A stretch of 32,142 nt of DNA from Gemmatimonadota bacterium (lineage in GTDB: Bacteria > Gemmatimonadota > Gemmatimonadetes > Longimicrobiales > Gaopeijiaceae), in the NCBI GenBank assembly GCA_009840215.1, contig VXOC01000261.1, positions 1 through 32,142 on the forward strand. The letters run 5' to 3'. Below, piece by piece: positions 13,784 to 21,931 of the stretch (position 1 is the first letter of the stretch; the number at the start of each line of letters is the position of its first letter). The position numbers and the translations under genes are program-made. The notes under the pieces are model-generated. The model was not told where the DNA came from, did not search any database, and worked only from the letters and a program-made list of their open reading frames with translations.

Positions 13784-15370
13784 ATGGATACATATATGGA
13801 TACACGTGACAGCCTGATCGTCACATCGGAGGACCGCTCTCGAACGCTGCGGGGCGGGCTCCCGCGACTGGTTCCGAGCGTCACCATCCCCTTGCTGGCC
13901 GCGCTTGCCGGCGGCGCTGCCTCGGGAGCGGGCGCAGAGGCCCAGCAACGGTCCGCTCCTCCGGGGTTCGGTGACGCACCCGTCCTCCTCAGCACCGCGG
14001 TCACGGTGGCGCTGGATCGCAACCGCGACGTCCTGGACGCCGAGTACCAGGTGGCCCTGGCGGGTGAGCAGGTGGCCGAAGCGTGGAGCAGCGTCTATCC
14101 GTCCCTGGATCTGTCGAGTTCCTTTACCCGCAACGTGGCGCCCCAGGTGAGCTTCCTGCCGGCGCAGATCTTCAACCCGAACGCCAACGAGGGCGACTTC
14201 ATCCCGGTGCAGTTCGGGGCCGACAACATCTGGAACCTGTCGATCAACGCAGAGCAGAAACTCTTCGATCCCAGGGTCTTCGTCGGTGTGGGTGCCGCGG
14301 CTGGCTTCGAACGTGTGCAGCGCGAGGCGCTTCGCGCAAGGACGCAGCAGGCGGTCACCCGCGTCCGGCTGGCCTTCTACGACCTCCTGCTCGGGCAGGA
14401 GGAGGTGCGCCTGACCGAGAATTCGCTGAAGCGGGTCCGCCAGTCGCTCGACGAGACCCGGGCGATGCAGGAAGCGGGCCTCTCGCCCGTGTACGACGTG
14501 TTGCGTCTGGAAGTCGAGCTGGCCAACCTGGAGCCCAACCTGAGGCGCGCCCGCAACAGGATGCGGTCGGCCCGCAGGGAGCTGGCGGTCGAACTCGCGC
14601 TGGACCCCGAGTCCCGGTTCGAAGTGGCGGGCTCACTGGCGCAGATCGACCTGGAGAGCCTCGACGCCAACACTCCCGCCAATCGCAACATCCTGGCCTT
14701 CAACGGTGTGCCGGAGGTTGACGAAGCCGAGGTCGCGGCGTTCGTGCGCAGTAGCGCAGCCGGCCGGTCCGACATCCGGCAGCTGGAGATGACTCGCGAC
14801 CTGCGCCACTCCGAACTGCGGATCGAACAGGTCGAGTATCTGCCCAAGGTCTTCGCCTTCGGGAGCTACGGATTGGCCGCGCAGCAGAATGGCACGCCGG
14901 ACTTCTTCGGAAGTCAGGCCCAGCGCGGTTCATCCAAGCAGGTGGGGCTCCGGGTAACCATTCCCATCTTCTCGGGGTTCGGGCGCGACGCCAGGATCGA
15001 TCAGAAGCAGGCCGCACTGCGCCAGGCCGAGACGCAGACCCGCGTTGCGGCGGCCCGGGCGGAGGTGCAGCTGCGCAACCTGGTGGACGAGGCGCACGAG
15101 GCGCACGCCCGCACGATTGGCCAGCGTCTGGCCGTCGCGCAGGCGCAGCGGGGGTTCGAGATCGCGAGTGCGCAGTACCGGGAGGGACTGGGGAGCCAGC
15201 TGGAGCTGACGGACGCCGAAGTGGCGCTGCGGCAGAGCGAGTTCAACTACGCGCAGGCGGTGTATGACTATCTTGCGGCGCGGGCACGCCTGGACGAGGC
15301 GGCCGGCCGGGTGCCGCTGGTCGATGTGGATCCGCAGGTGGGCGGAGCGGAGGGCGCACCACGACGATGA
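13784..15370 (+). CDS. TolC-family outer membrane efflux channel
   Basis: 528 residues. This is the outer-membrane component of a tripartite efflux pump, forming a trimeric channel with a periplasmic alpha barrel. The hydrophobic signal segment (VTIPLLAALAGGAASGAGAEAQQ, about residues 32-54) follows an unusually long n-region beginning with a duplicated MDTYMDT, so the real start may lie downstream; I found no clear ribosome binding site. Two homologous outer-membrane-efflux repeats follow, at about residues 65-290 and 320-520, with long heptad-like helices (QQAVTRVRLAFYDLLLGQEEV; ARAEVQLRNLVDEAHEAHA), a GLSPVYDVLRLEVELA block, and EGLGSQLELTDAEVALRQSE near the end, which is typical of TolC/OprM proteins. 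It is the first gene of the efflux operon; the stop overlaps the adaptor start by 4 bases (ATGA). Confidence 0.92.
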   Translation: MDTYMDTRDSLIVTSEDRSRTLRGGLPRLVPSVTIPLLAALAGGAASGAGAEAQQRSAPPGFGDAPVLLSTAVTVALDRNRDVLDAEYQVALAGEQVAEAWSSVYPSLDLSSSFTRNVAPQVSFLPAQIFNPNANEGDFIPVQFGADNIWNLSINAEQKLFDPRVFVGVGAAAGFERVQREALRARTQQAVTRVRLAFYDLLLGQEEVRLTENSLKRVRQSLDETRAMQEAGLSPVYDVLRLEVELANLEPNLRRARNRMRSARRELAVELALDPESRFEVAGSLAQIDLESLDANTPANRNILAFNGVPEVDEAEVAAFVRSSAAGRSDIRQLEMTRDLRHSELRIEQVEYLPKVFAFGSYGLAAQQNGTPDFFGSQAQRGSSKQVGLRVTIPIFSGFGRDARIDQKQAALRQAETQTRVAAARAEVQLRNLVDEAHEAHARTIGQRLAVAQAQRGFEIASAQYREGLGSQLELTDAEVALRQSEFNYAQAVYDYLAARARLDEAAGRVPLVDVDPQVGGAEGAPRR

Positions 15371-16509
15371 CGAGGAAGCAATCGGGAAACGGAGTGAAAG
15401 AGATCGTGAGTCGGAGAATGGATGTAGCGACGGCCAGGGTGCTGTTGCTGGCCGGGATCGCCGGCGGCGTGGCAGCCTGTGGAGGAGCACAGGGCGAACC
15501 GCCGGAGGAGGTGGCGGACAGGGGCGATGGCTACCGCCGGGTGGTTAATGTCGAAGTACAGCGCGTCGAAACGACGAACTTCACCAGCACCATACCCCTC
15601 ACGGGCGTGGCCCTGGCCATGCGCGACGTGATGGTGTCGGCCGAGGAGGCGGGGGTGGTGCGGCGGGTACTGCGTGACAAGGGGAGCCCCGTTCGGGCGG
15701 GCAACGCGATTCTGCGCCTGGACGATACAATCCTGAGGGCCCAGGTCCGGACCGCGACCGCAAAGGCCGAGTACGACGATGAAGTGTGGGAACGCCGCAG
15801 GAAACTCTACGAAGAGGACGGTATCGGCTCGGAGGTGGCCTACCACGAAGCCCGGGCCACCGCCGAACAGAGCCGGGGAAACCTCGAGGCGCTGCAGGCG
15901 CGTCTCGACCGCACGACGATTCGGGCACCCATCCGCGGGACCCTGAACGACCGCCTCGTGGAGGTGGGCACCATGGTGTCGCCGGGGACGGTCGTGGCCA
16001 GGGTCGTCCAGGCGGATACGATCAGGATCATGTCCGGGGTCCCTGAACGGTACGCGCTCCATGTGGCCGTGGGGGCCGACGCATCCGTGTCCTTCGATGT
16101 GCTCCCGGGCGAGGTCTTCGCCGGTTCCATGACCTACGTGGGCGCGGTGGTGGATCTGGACGCCCGCACCTTCCCGGTCGAGCTGACGCTCCCCAATCCG
16201 GGCGGGCGGATCAAGCCGGGCATGGTCGCCGACGTGTCGGTGACGCAGGGCGAGATGGCCGCCGCCATCGTGGTGCCGCGGCAGGCGCTCGTGTCGATGG
16301 AGGACGGACAGGTGGTGTTCGTGGCCGAGGAGGCCGGGGGCGAGACGGTCGCGGTCGCGCGCAGGGTGGAGGTGGCGGCGAGCCAGGGCAACGACGTCGT
16401 CATCGGGTCGGGACTGGCGCCGGGTGACCGGCTGGTGGTGGTGGGGCAGCAGGGGCTGACCGACGGAGACCGCGTGCGGGTGGTGGCCGGGGAAGGCGGT
16501 GCGTCGTGA
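15367..16509 (+). CDS. RND efflux periplasmic adaptor (membrane fusion protein), lipoprotein
   Basis: 380 residues from ATG 15367, overlapping the channel gene stop by 4 bases. The signal segment ends in GVAAC, a lipobox, so Cys-38 is probably lipidated and anchors the protein to the inner membrane. Next come the barrel-sandwich (lipoyl-like) halves around GVVRRVLRDKGSPVRAGNAI and RTTIRAPIRGTLNDRLVEVG, a short alpha hairpin between them (about residues 125-175), a beta-barrel domain and a membrane-proximal domain near GGRIKPGMVADVSV and VVPRQAL. It links the permease to the TolC-like channel. The stop overlaps the permease start (GTGA). A later ATG at 15418 would give a shorter signal peptide and remains possible. 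Confidence 0.93.
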   Translation: MTRKQSGNGVKEIVSRRMDVATARVLLLAGIAGGVAACGGAQGEPPEEVADRGDGYRRVVNVEVQRVETTNFTSTIPLTGVALAMRDVMVSAEEAGVVRRVLRDKGSPVRAGNAILRLDDTILRAQVRTATAKAEYDDEVWERRRKLYEEDGIGSEVAYHEARATAEQSRGNLEALQARLDRTTIRAPIRGTLNDRLVEVGTMVSPGTVVARVVQADTIRIMSGVPERYALHVAVGADASVSFDVLPGEVFAGSMTYVGAVVDLDARTFPVELTLPNPGGRIKPGMVADVSVTQGEMAAAIVVPRQALVSMEDGQVVFVAEEAGGETVAVARRVEVAASQGNDVVIGSGLAPGDRLVVVGQQGLTDGDRVRVVAGEGGAS

Positions 16510-19500
16510 CCGGCCGCGGGCATGGGTCCCCCGAGGGACGCGACCCGCGCTCCTTCAAGGAATTCGCGCTGACCTCGCTGGCGGTCGAGAACCGCACCTC
16601 GGTCGTGGTCCTCTTCGCCTTCATCACGATTGCGGGGCTGGTCTTCTATCGCGCCATCCCGAAGGAGTCGTTTCCCGAGACCGAAATCCCCTCGATCGCC
16701 GTCAACACGGTCTATCCCGGCGTGTCGCCAACGGATATCGAGACCCTGGTCACACGCAAGATCGAGGAGGAACTCAACACGATCTCCGGGCTCAAGGAGC
16801 TCACCTCGACCTCGGTCGAGGGGTACTCTTCGATCATCGCCGAGTTCGAGACCTCGACCAACATGGACGAAGCGCTGCGGAAAGTGCGGGCGAAGCTGGT
16901 CGTGGCCCGCCGCGAAATCCCCTCGGACGCCGAGGATCCGGCCATGTTCGAGTTCTCGATGAGCGACGCGCCGGTCATGCAGGTCAACATAGCGGGCGGC
17001 TACGGCCTGGTCAGGCTCAAGGAGCTGGGCGAGGATCTGCAGGAGCGCATCGAGGCGATCCCGGCGGTGCTGAGGGTGGACCTGCGCGGCGGCCTGGAAC
17101 GTGAAGTAAAGGTTGAAGTCAACCTATCCAAGTTGCAGTACTACAACGTTTCGTTCGACGATGTACTGAGCGCCATCCGGCAGGAGAACGTGAACATCCC
17201 GGGCGGGTCGATCGACGTGAACGGGGTGAACTACCTGGTGCGTGTGGACGGAGAGTTCGACGACCCGTCGGTGGTGGGGGACCTGGTCATCACGACGGTC
17301 GGGGGCCGCCCCATCTACGTTCGCGACGTGGCCGAGGTGGACTTCGGCTTCTCGGAGCGCACGAGCTTCGCCCGCCTCGACGAGGAACCTGTCGTCACCC
17401 TGGACGTGGTCAAGCGCTCAGGCGAGAACATCATCGCGACGGCCGCGGCGGTGCGCACCGAGATCGACGCCATGCGGCCGCTCTTCCCCCCGTCCACCGT
17501 CATCTCCATCACCTCGGACATGTCCGCCGACATCGGCGACATGGTGAGCAGCCTGCAGAACAACATCATCTCGGGGCTGATCCTGATCGTGGGCGTGCTC
17601 CTCTTCGTGCTCGGCCTGCGCACCTCGATCTTCGTCGCGATCTCGATCCCGACCTCGATGTTCCTATCCTTCATCGTGCTCTGGGCGCTGGGCGTCTCGA
17701 TGAACATGGTGGTGCTCTTCTCGCTGATCCTCGCGCTGGGGATGCTCGTCGACAACGCGATCGTGATCGTCGAGAACATCTACCGCTTCATGGAGGAGGG
17801 GTGGGACCGCCGGACGGCCGCGAAGAAGGCGACCGGCGAGGTGGCCGTTCCGGTCATCGCAGCCACCGCCACCACTCTGGCGGCCTTCACCCCGCTCCTC
17901 TTCTGGCCCGGCATGGCCGGACAGTTCATGCAGTACCTGCCGCTCACCCTCATCGTGACGCTGTCGAGTTCGCTCTTCGTGGCCCTGGTGATCGTGCCGA
18001 CGCTCTGCTCGCTCTTCCTCGATCCGGAGAGTTCGCGTCCGCGGCGGCTTTCACGGCGGGCGCGGGTGCTACTCATCTGCCTTGCCGGCCTCGCTCTGCT
18101 CCCCGTGGGGATCGCGAATCCGCTCACTCCGCTCCTCTTCGTGGTCACCGCGGCGGCGCTCTGGCTCCTGCACGCGAAGGTGCTGGACCGGATCGGCAAG
18201 GCCTTCATGGCGCGCGGCTTCCCGCGCCTGGTCGGGTGGTACGAGCGGCGGCTGCGCTGGGCGCTGGAACACCGCGCGCTGGTGCTCACGGGTTCGGTCC
18301 TCGCCCTGGTGGGCACGGTCATGATCTACGGCAGGTTCGCGGCCCCGGTCGAGTACTTCCCCGAGGACATCCCGCCCGCGACCGTCTACGTGGCCGTCGA
18401 AGCCCCGGTGGGTACTGCGGCGGAGGTGACCGACGGCTATGCGCGCCGGCTAAAGGCGGAGCTCGCGGGGATCGCCGGGCTCGAGGACGCCGAGACGGTC
18501 GTGACGACGGTGGGGTCGGGAGGTGGGGGCGGCGGGTTCATGGACGGCGGCGGACCATCGGGCCCGGAGGCCGGCCGGATCACCGTGAGCATGGTCGACT
18601 ACCAGGACCGCCGATTCGATGTCTTCGGCACGCTGGCCGATATGCAGGAACAGGTGGGACGGGACCTGGCCGGCGCCGAGATTCAGGTCGACAAGGTCAC
18701 CGAGGGACCGCCCTCGGGGCCTCCCGTCAACATCGAGATCAGCGGCGAGGATCCGGTGCTGCTCGAGGAATTGGCGAACCGGGCGGTTGACCTGATCGAG
18801 GGCGCGCCGGTCTATTCGCGCCTGGTCGGTCTCGAGAGCGACATGGACGACGCGCGGCCCGAGCTGCGGGTCGAGGTGGACCGGGAAAAGGCCAGCCTCT
18901 ACGGCCTTTCAACGAACGACGTGGGGTTCGTCGTGCGGGGGGCCATCAACGGGCTGGAGGCGGCCAAGTACCGCACCGGCAACGACGAGTACGACATCGT
19001 CGTGCGCCTGCGCGAGGAGGATCGCCGCGAACTGACGGACCTCAACGAGCTCACGGCGTTTGCCGACGGAGTGCAGATCCCACTGCTGTCGGTGGCCGAC
19101 TGGACGGTGAGCGAGGGATACAGCTCGATTCGCCGCAAGGACATGGACCGGGTCGCCACGGTCAGCGCCGAGGTCGCGGCCGGCTACAACAGCAACGCGG
19201 TGCGCGGCGAGGTGGAGGCTCTGCTGGCGGAGTTCGCCGCGGGGCTCCCTCCCGGCTACGCCCTGGCCTTCACCGGCGAACAGGAGGACCAGCAGGAGGC
19301 GCAGGAGTTCCTCATGACCGCCTTCATGATGGCGCTGATGCTGATCGCCCTCATCCTGGTCACGCAGTTCAACTCCGTCGTCAAGCCGCTCATCATCCTG
19401 TCGTCGGTGATCATGTCCACGATCGGCGTCCTGATCGGCCTCCTGGTCTTCCAGATGCCCTTCGTGATCATCATGACCGGGGTGGGCGTGATCTCGCTCG

Positions 19501-19985
19501 CGGGGATCGTGGTGAACAACGCGATCGTGCTGATCGACTACATCGACGTGCTCCGCAAGCGTGATGGCCTGAATCGCCGGGAGGCGGTGGTGCAGGGGGG
19601 CAAGACGCGGCTGCGGCCGGTGCTGCTCACCGCGCTGACCACCGCACTGGGACTGGTCCCGCTCGCCGTCGGTCTCAACTTCGACTTCTTCGGGCTCTTC
19701 GCCAGCCTGTCCCCGGAGCTGTTCTGGGGCGGAGAGCAGGCGGCGTGGTGGGGACCCATGGCGGTGGCGGTGATCGTCGGCATCATCTTCGCGACCTTCC
19801 TGACGCTGATTCTGGTGCCGGTGCTCTACAGCGTAGTGAGCGATCTGGCCCGGTTCTTCCGGCGCAGCGAGCCGGAGGAGGGGGCCGGGGTCACGGCTGC
19901 CGACGGCGATTCCGCCATGCTGGTGCCGCCGCTGGTTCCCGACCCGGAGCGCGAGGGCAAGGTGGCCGCGATCGCGGGAAGCTGA
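16506..19985 (+). CDS. RND efflux permease (AcrB-like)
   Basis: 1159 residues from GTG 16506, which overlaps the adaptor stop as GTGA. This is an inner-membrane proton-driven drug or metabolite exporter. TM1 (SVVVLFAFITIAGLVFY) is followed by the PEIEIP-like FPETEIPSIAV and the first porter domain, a TM2-6 cluster at about residues 350-500, a second porter half after about residue 610, and TM8-12 at about 935-1120. The TM4 relay segment reads LVDNAIVIVENI (Asp-416, Asn-417), where AcrB has two Asp. TM10 reads VVNNAIVLIDY (Asn-1004), where AcrB has Lys. A Gly-rich insertion (GSGGGGGGF) lies in the second porter half. The protein has an extra hydrophobic pair around residues 518-560 between TM6 and TM7. 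Substrate unknown. Confidence 0.94.
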   Translation: MTGRGHGSPEGRDPRSFKEFALTSLAVENRTSVVVLFAFITIAGLVFYRAIPKESFPETEIPSIAVNTVYPGVSPTDIETLVTRKIEEELNTISGLKELTSTSVEGYSSIIAEFETSTNMDEALRKVRAKLVVARREIPSDAEDPAMFEFSMSDAPVMQVNIAGGYGLVRLKELGEDLQERIEAIPAVLRVDLRGGLEREVKVEVNLSKLQYYNVSFDDVLSAIRQENVNIPGGSIDVNGVNYLVRVDGEFDDPSVVGDLVITTVGGRPIYVRDVAEVDFGFSERTSFARLDEEPVVTLDVVKRSGENIIATAAAVRTEIDAMRPLFPPSTVISITSDMSADIGDMVSSLQNNIISGLILIVGVLLFVLGLRTSIFVAISIPTSMFLSFIVLWALGVSMNMVVLFSLILALGMLVDNAIVIVENIYRFMEEGWDRRTAAKKATGEVAVPVIAATATTLAAFTPLLFWPGMAGQFMQYLPLTLIVTLSSSLFVALVIVPTLCSLFLDPESSRPRRLSRRARVLLICLAGLALLPVGIANPLTPLLFVVTAAALWLLHAKVLDRIGKAFMARGFPRLVGWYERRLRWALEHRALVLTGSVLALVGTVMIYGRFAAPVEYFPEDIPPATVYVAVEAPVGTAAEVTDGYARRLKAELAGIAGLEDAETVVTTVGSGGGGGGFMDGGGPSGPEAGRITVSMVDYQDRRFDVFGTLADMQEQVGRDLAGAEIQVDKVTEGPPSGPPVNIEISGEDPVLLEELANRAVDLIEGAPVYSRLVGLESDMDDARPELRVEVDREKASLYGLSTNDVGFVVRGAINGLEAAKYRTGNDEYDIVVRLREEDRRELTDLNELTAFADGVQIPLLSVADWTVSEGYSSIRRKDMDRVATVSAEVAAGYNSNAVRGEVEALLAEFAAGLPPGYALAFTGEQEDQQEAQEFLMTAFMMALMLIALILVTQFNSVVKPLIILSSVIMSTIGVLIGLLVFQMPFVIIMTGVGVISLAGIVVNNAIVLIDYIDVLRKRDGLNRREAVVQGGKTRLRPVLLTALTTALGLVPLAVGLNFDFFGLFASLSPELFWGGEQAAWWGPMAVAVIVGIIFATFLTLILVPVLYSVVSDLARFFRRSEPEEGAGVTAADGDSAMLVPPLVPDPEREGKVAAIAGS

Positions 19986-19996
19986 GCGTCGGCACG

Positions 19997-20033
19997 GTCA
20001 ACCACGCTTTCCATTTTGTCAACCACGGTTGAC
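19997..20033. promoter_or_regulatory. Operator-like palindrome with an extra half-site
   Basis: gtcaacc-ac-ggttgac (20018-20033) is a palindrome with 7-bp arms. A further direct copy of gtcaaccacg begins at 19997, exactly 21 bases (two helical turns) upstream. The site is in the gap between the RND permease and the gamma-glutamyltransferase gene. The form resembles TetR-type operators, but no regulator gene is adjacent. Confidence 0.5.
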
Positions 20034-20038
20034 CTGTC

Positions 20039-20067
20039 TTGTGGACCGGCAACCCGGTGCACACTAT
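20039..20067 (+). promoter_or_regulatory. Possible sigma-70-type promoter of the GGT gene
   Basis: TTGTGG (20039-20044) and CACTAT (20062-20067) are 17 bases apart and lie 57 bases before the GGT start. Both boxes are weak matches. The palindrome at 20018-20033 would sit just upstream of the -35, a position typical of activator sites. Confidence 0.35.
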
Positions 20068-20123
20068 TGGGTCTGCTCAAGGCCACACTCCCACCGGGGA
20101 ACAAACGGAGATTGAAGAACCAG

Positions 20124-21848
20124 ATGAACCCGCGCCCATTCCCGCAATTCGTGCCACTCCTCGTGGCCCTGCTCGCCACCGCCTGCACCGCCCCCGCCGC
20201 CGAAACCCCCGAGATCACCGTCGCACAGGCCACCCTCGAGTCGGGCGGGGGAATGGTCGTCTCGGCCTACCCGCACGCCAGCCGGGCCGGGGCCGAGGTG
20301 CTGCGGGCCGGCGGCAACGCCGTCGACGCGGCGATCGCCACCGGATTCGCGCTGGCGGTCACGCACCCCGTGGCGGGCAACATCGGGGGCGGCGGCTTCA
20401 TGGTGATCCGCTTCCCGGACGGGTCCTCGACGGTCATGGACTTCCGGGAAAAGGCGCCGCTCAGGGCCCACCCCGAGATGTTCCTGGACGAGGACGGCGA
20501 GTACTCCTTCCAGATCCACCACCGCAGCCACCTGGCGGTGGGCGTCCCGGGCACGGTGGCGGGCTTCGCCCAGGCCCACGAGAAGTACGGCTCCGCGGCG
20601 TGGGCCGGCCTGGTCGAACCGGCGGTCGCCCTGGCGCGCGACGGCTTCGAGGTGAGCGAACGCCTGGCGGGCTCGCTGGCCGGACGGCTGGAGGCGTTCC
20701 GCGGCTACCCGGCCACCTTCGCCCAGTTCTTCCGCGACGGCGAGCCCTACGCCCCGGGCGACACCCTGGTGCAGGCCGACCTGGCGTCCACGCTGGCACG
20801 GATCCGCGACCAGGGACGCGACGGGTTCTACGCCGGCGAAACCGCACGCCTCCTCGCCGAGGAGATGGAGCGCGGCGGCGGCTGGATCACCGAGGAGGAC
20901 CTGGCCCGCTATCAGGCCGTGGAACGGGAGCCGGTGCGCGGCACCTACCGCGGGTACGACATCATCAGCATGGCGCCGCCGTCTTCCGGCGGGACGGCGC
21001 TGGTGGAGATGCTGAACGTACTGGAGGGCTTCGACGTGGCCGCGATGGGCGCGAACAGCCCCGCCCACGCACACCACCTCATCGAGGCCATGCGGCGCGC
21101 CTTCCGCGACCGCGCCACACACCTGGCCGATCCCGACTTCTCCGACGTGCCGGTCGCGCGGCTGACCAGCAAGGAGTACGCGGCCGAGATCCGGGCCACG
21201 ATTCAGGCCGATGCCGCGAGCGTGTCAGACCCGGACGACGTGGCGGGCGATCCCGGCTGGGAGAGCTCCGAGACCACGCACTATTCCGTGGTGGACGGCG
21301 ACGGAATGGCCGTTTCGGTCACCTACACCCTCGAAGGGGGGTACGGGTCGTACATCACCGTACCCGGCGCGGGCTTCCTGCTGAACAACGAGATGGGGGA
21401 CTTCAACGCGCGCCCCGGCCTCACCACCGACCGCGGCCTGATCGGCACCGAGCCGAACCTGGCGCGCCCCGAACAGCGCATGCTGTCGTCGATGACCCCC
21501 ACCATCCTGGCCCGCGGCGGTGAGCTGGTCGCTGTGGTCGGTAGCCCCGGGGGACGCACGATCATCAACACCGTGCTCCAGATCGTGGTGAACGTGGTCG
21601 ACTTCGGGATGTCCCCTGCCGACGCGGTGGCAACGAAACGGCTGCATCACCAGTGGCTCCCCGATGCGGCCCGGCTCGAGGACGGCTACATGAGCGAGGA
21701 GGACGCGGCCGTGCTCACTGCGATGGGGCACCCGATCTCGTGGAGCGGCCGCCAGGGGATTGCGCACTGCATCTTCACGGGGGAGGGCGGGGTGCTGGTG
21801 GGAGTTCCCGACCCTCGGGACTCGGACGGGACGGCGGCGGGGTACTGA
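20124..21848 (+). CDS. ggt: Gamma-glutamyltransferase (lipoprotein)
   Basis: 574 residues from ATG 20124; the frame is open upstream but only this start gives a clean signal peptide, ending in LLATAC (Cys-21), a probable though slightly atypical lipobox. The enzyme cleaves or transfers the gamma-glutamyl group of glutathione and related compounds, normally in the periplasm, after self-cleavage into two subunits. The catalytic nucleophile is Thr-384 in TTHYSVVDGDGMAVSVTYTL, very like E. coli Ggt Thr-391. MDFREKAP carries the substrate-binding Arg, NNEMGDF and GSPGGRTIINTVLQ match the small-subunit active-site loops, and GGNAVDAAIATGFALAV is the usual large-subunit start. All key residues are present, so an active enzyme is likely. 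It follows the RND operon by 138 bases and may have its own promoter. Confidence 0.95.
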   Translation: MNPRPFPQFVPLLVALLATACTAPAAETPEITVAQATLESGGGMVVSAYPHASRAGAEVLRAGGNAVDAAIATGFALAVTHPVAGNIGGGGFMVIRFPDGSSTVMDFREKAPLRAHPEMFLDEDGEYSFQIHHRSHLAVGVPGTVAGFAQAHEKYGSAAWAGLVEPAVALARDGFEVSERLAGSLAGRLEAFRGYPATFAQFFRDGEPYAPGDTLVQADLASTLARIRDQGRDGFYAGETARLLAEEMERGGGWITEEDLARYQAVEREPVRGTYRGYDIISMAPPSSGGTALVEMLNVLEGFDVAAMGANSPAHAHHLIEAMRRAFRDRATHLADPDFSDVPVARLTSKEYAAEIRATIQADAASVSDPDDVAGDPGWESSETTHYSVVDGDGMAVSVTYTLEGGYGSYITVPGAGFLLNNEMGDFNARPGLTTDRGLIGTEPNLARPEQRMLSSMTPTILARGGELVAVVGSPGGRTIINTVLQIVVNVVDFGMSPADAVATKRLHHQWLPDAARLEDGYMSEEDAAVLTAMGHPISWSGRQGIAHCIFTGEGGVLVGVPDPRDSDGTAAGY

Positions 21849-21877
21849 CCCGGCAGTTCCGGCGTGTCAGGCCAGGA

Positions 21878-21919
21878 GCCGACCCCCGGCGGCGTGGTAG
21901 CGCCGGGATGGGAGTCGGC
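21878..21919. terminator. Two-step hairpin between convergent GGT and GlnRS genes
   Basis: An inner stem cccggcg/cgccggg (21885-21891 with 21901-21907) lies inside an outer gccgac/gtcggc pairing (21878-21883 with 21914-21919). It fills the 83-base gap between the two stop codons. Without a T-run on either side, a terminator role is inferred from position only. Confidence 0.4.
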
Positions 21920-21931
21920 CGCCGGCGCCCT

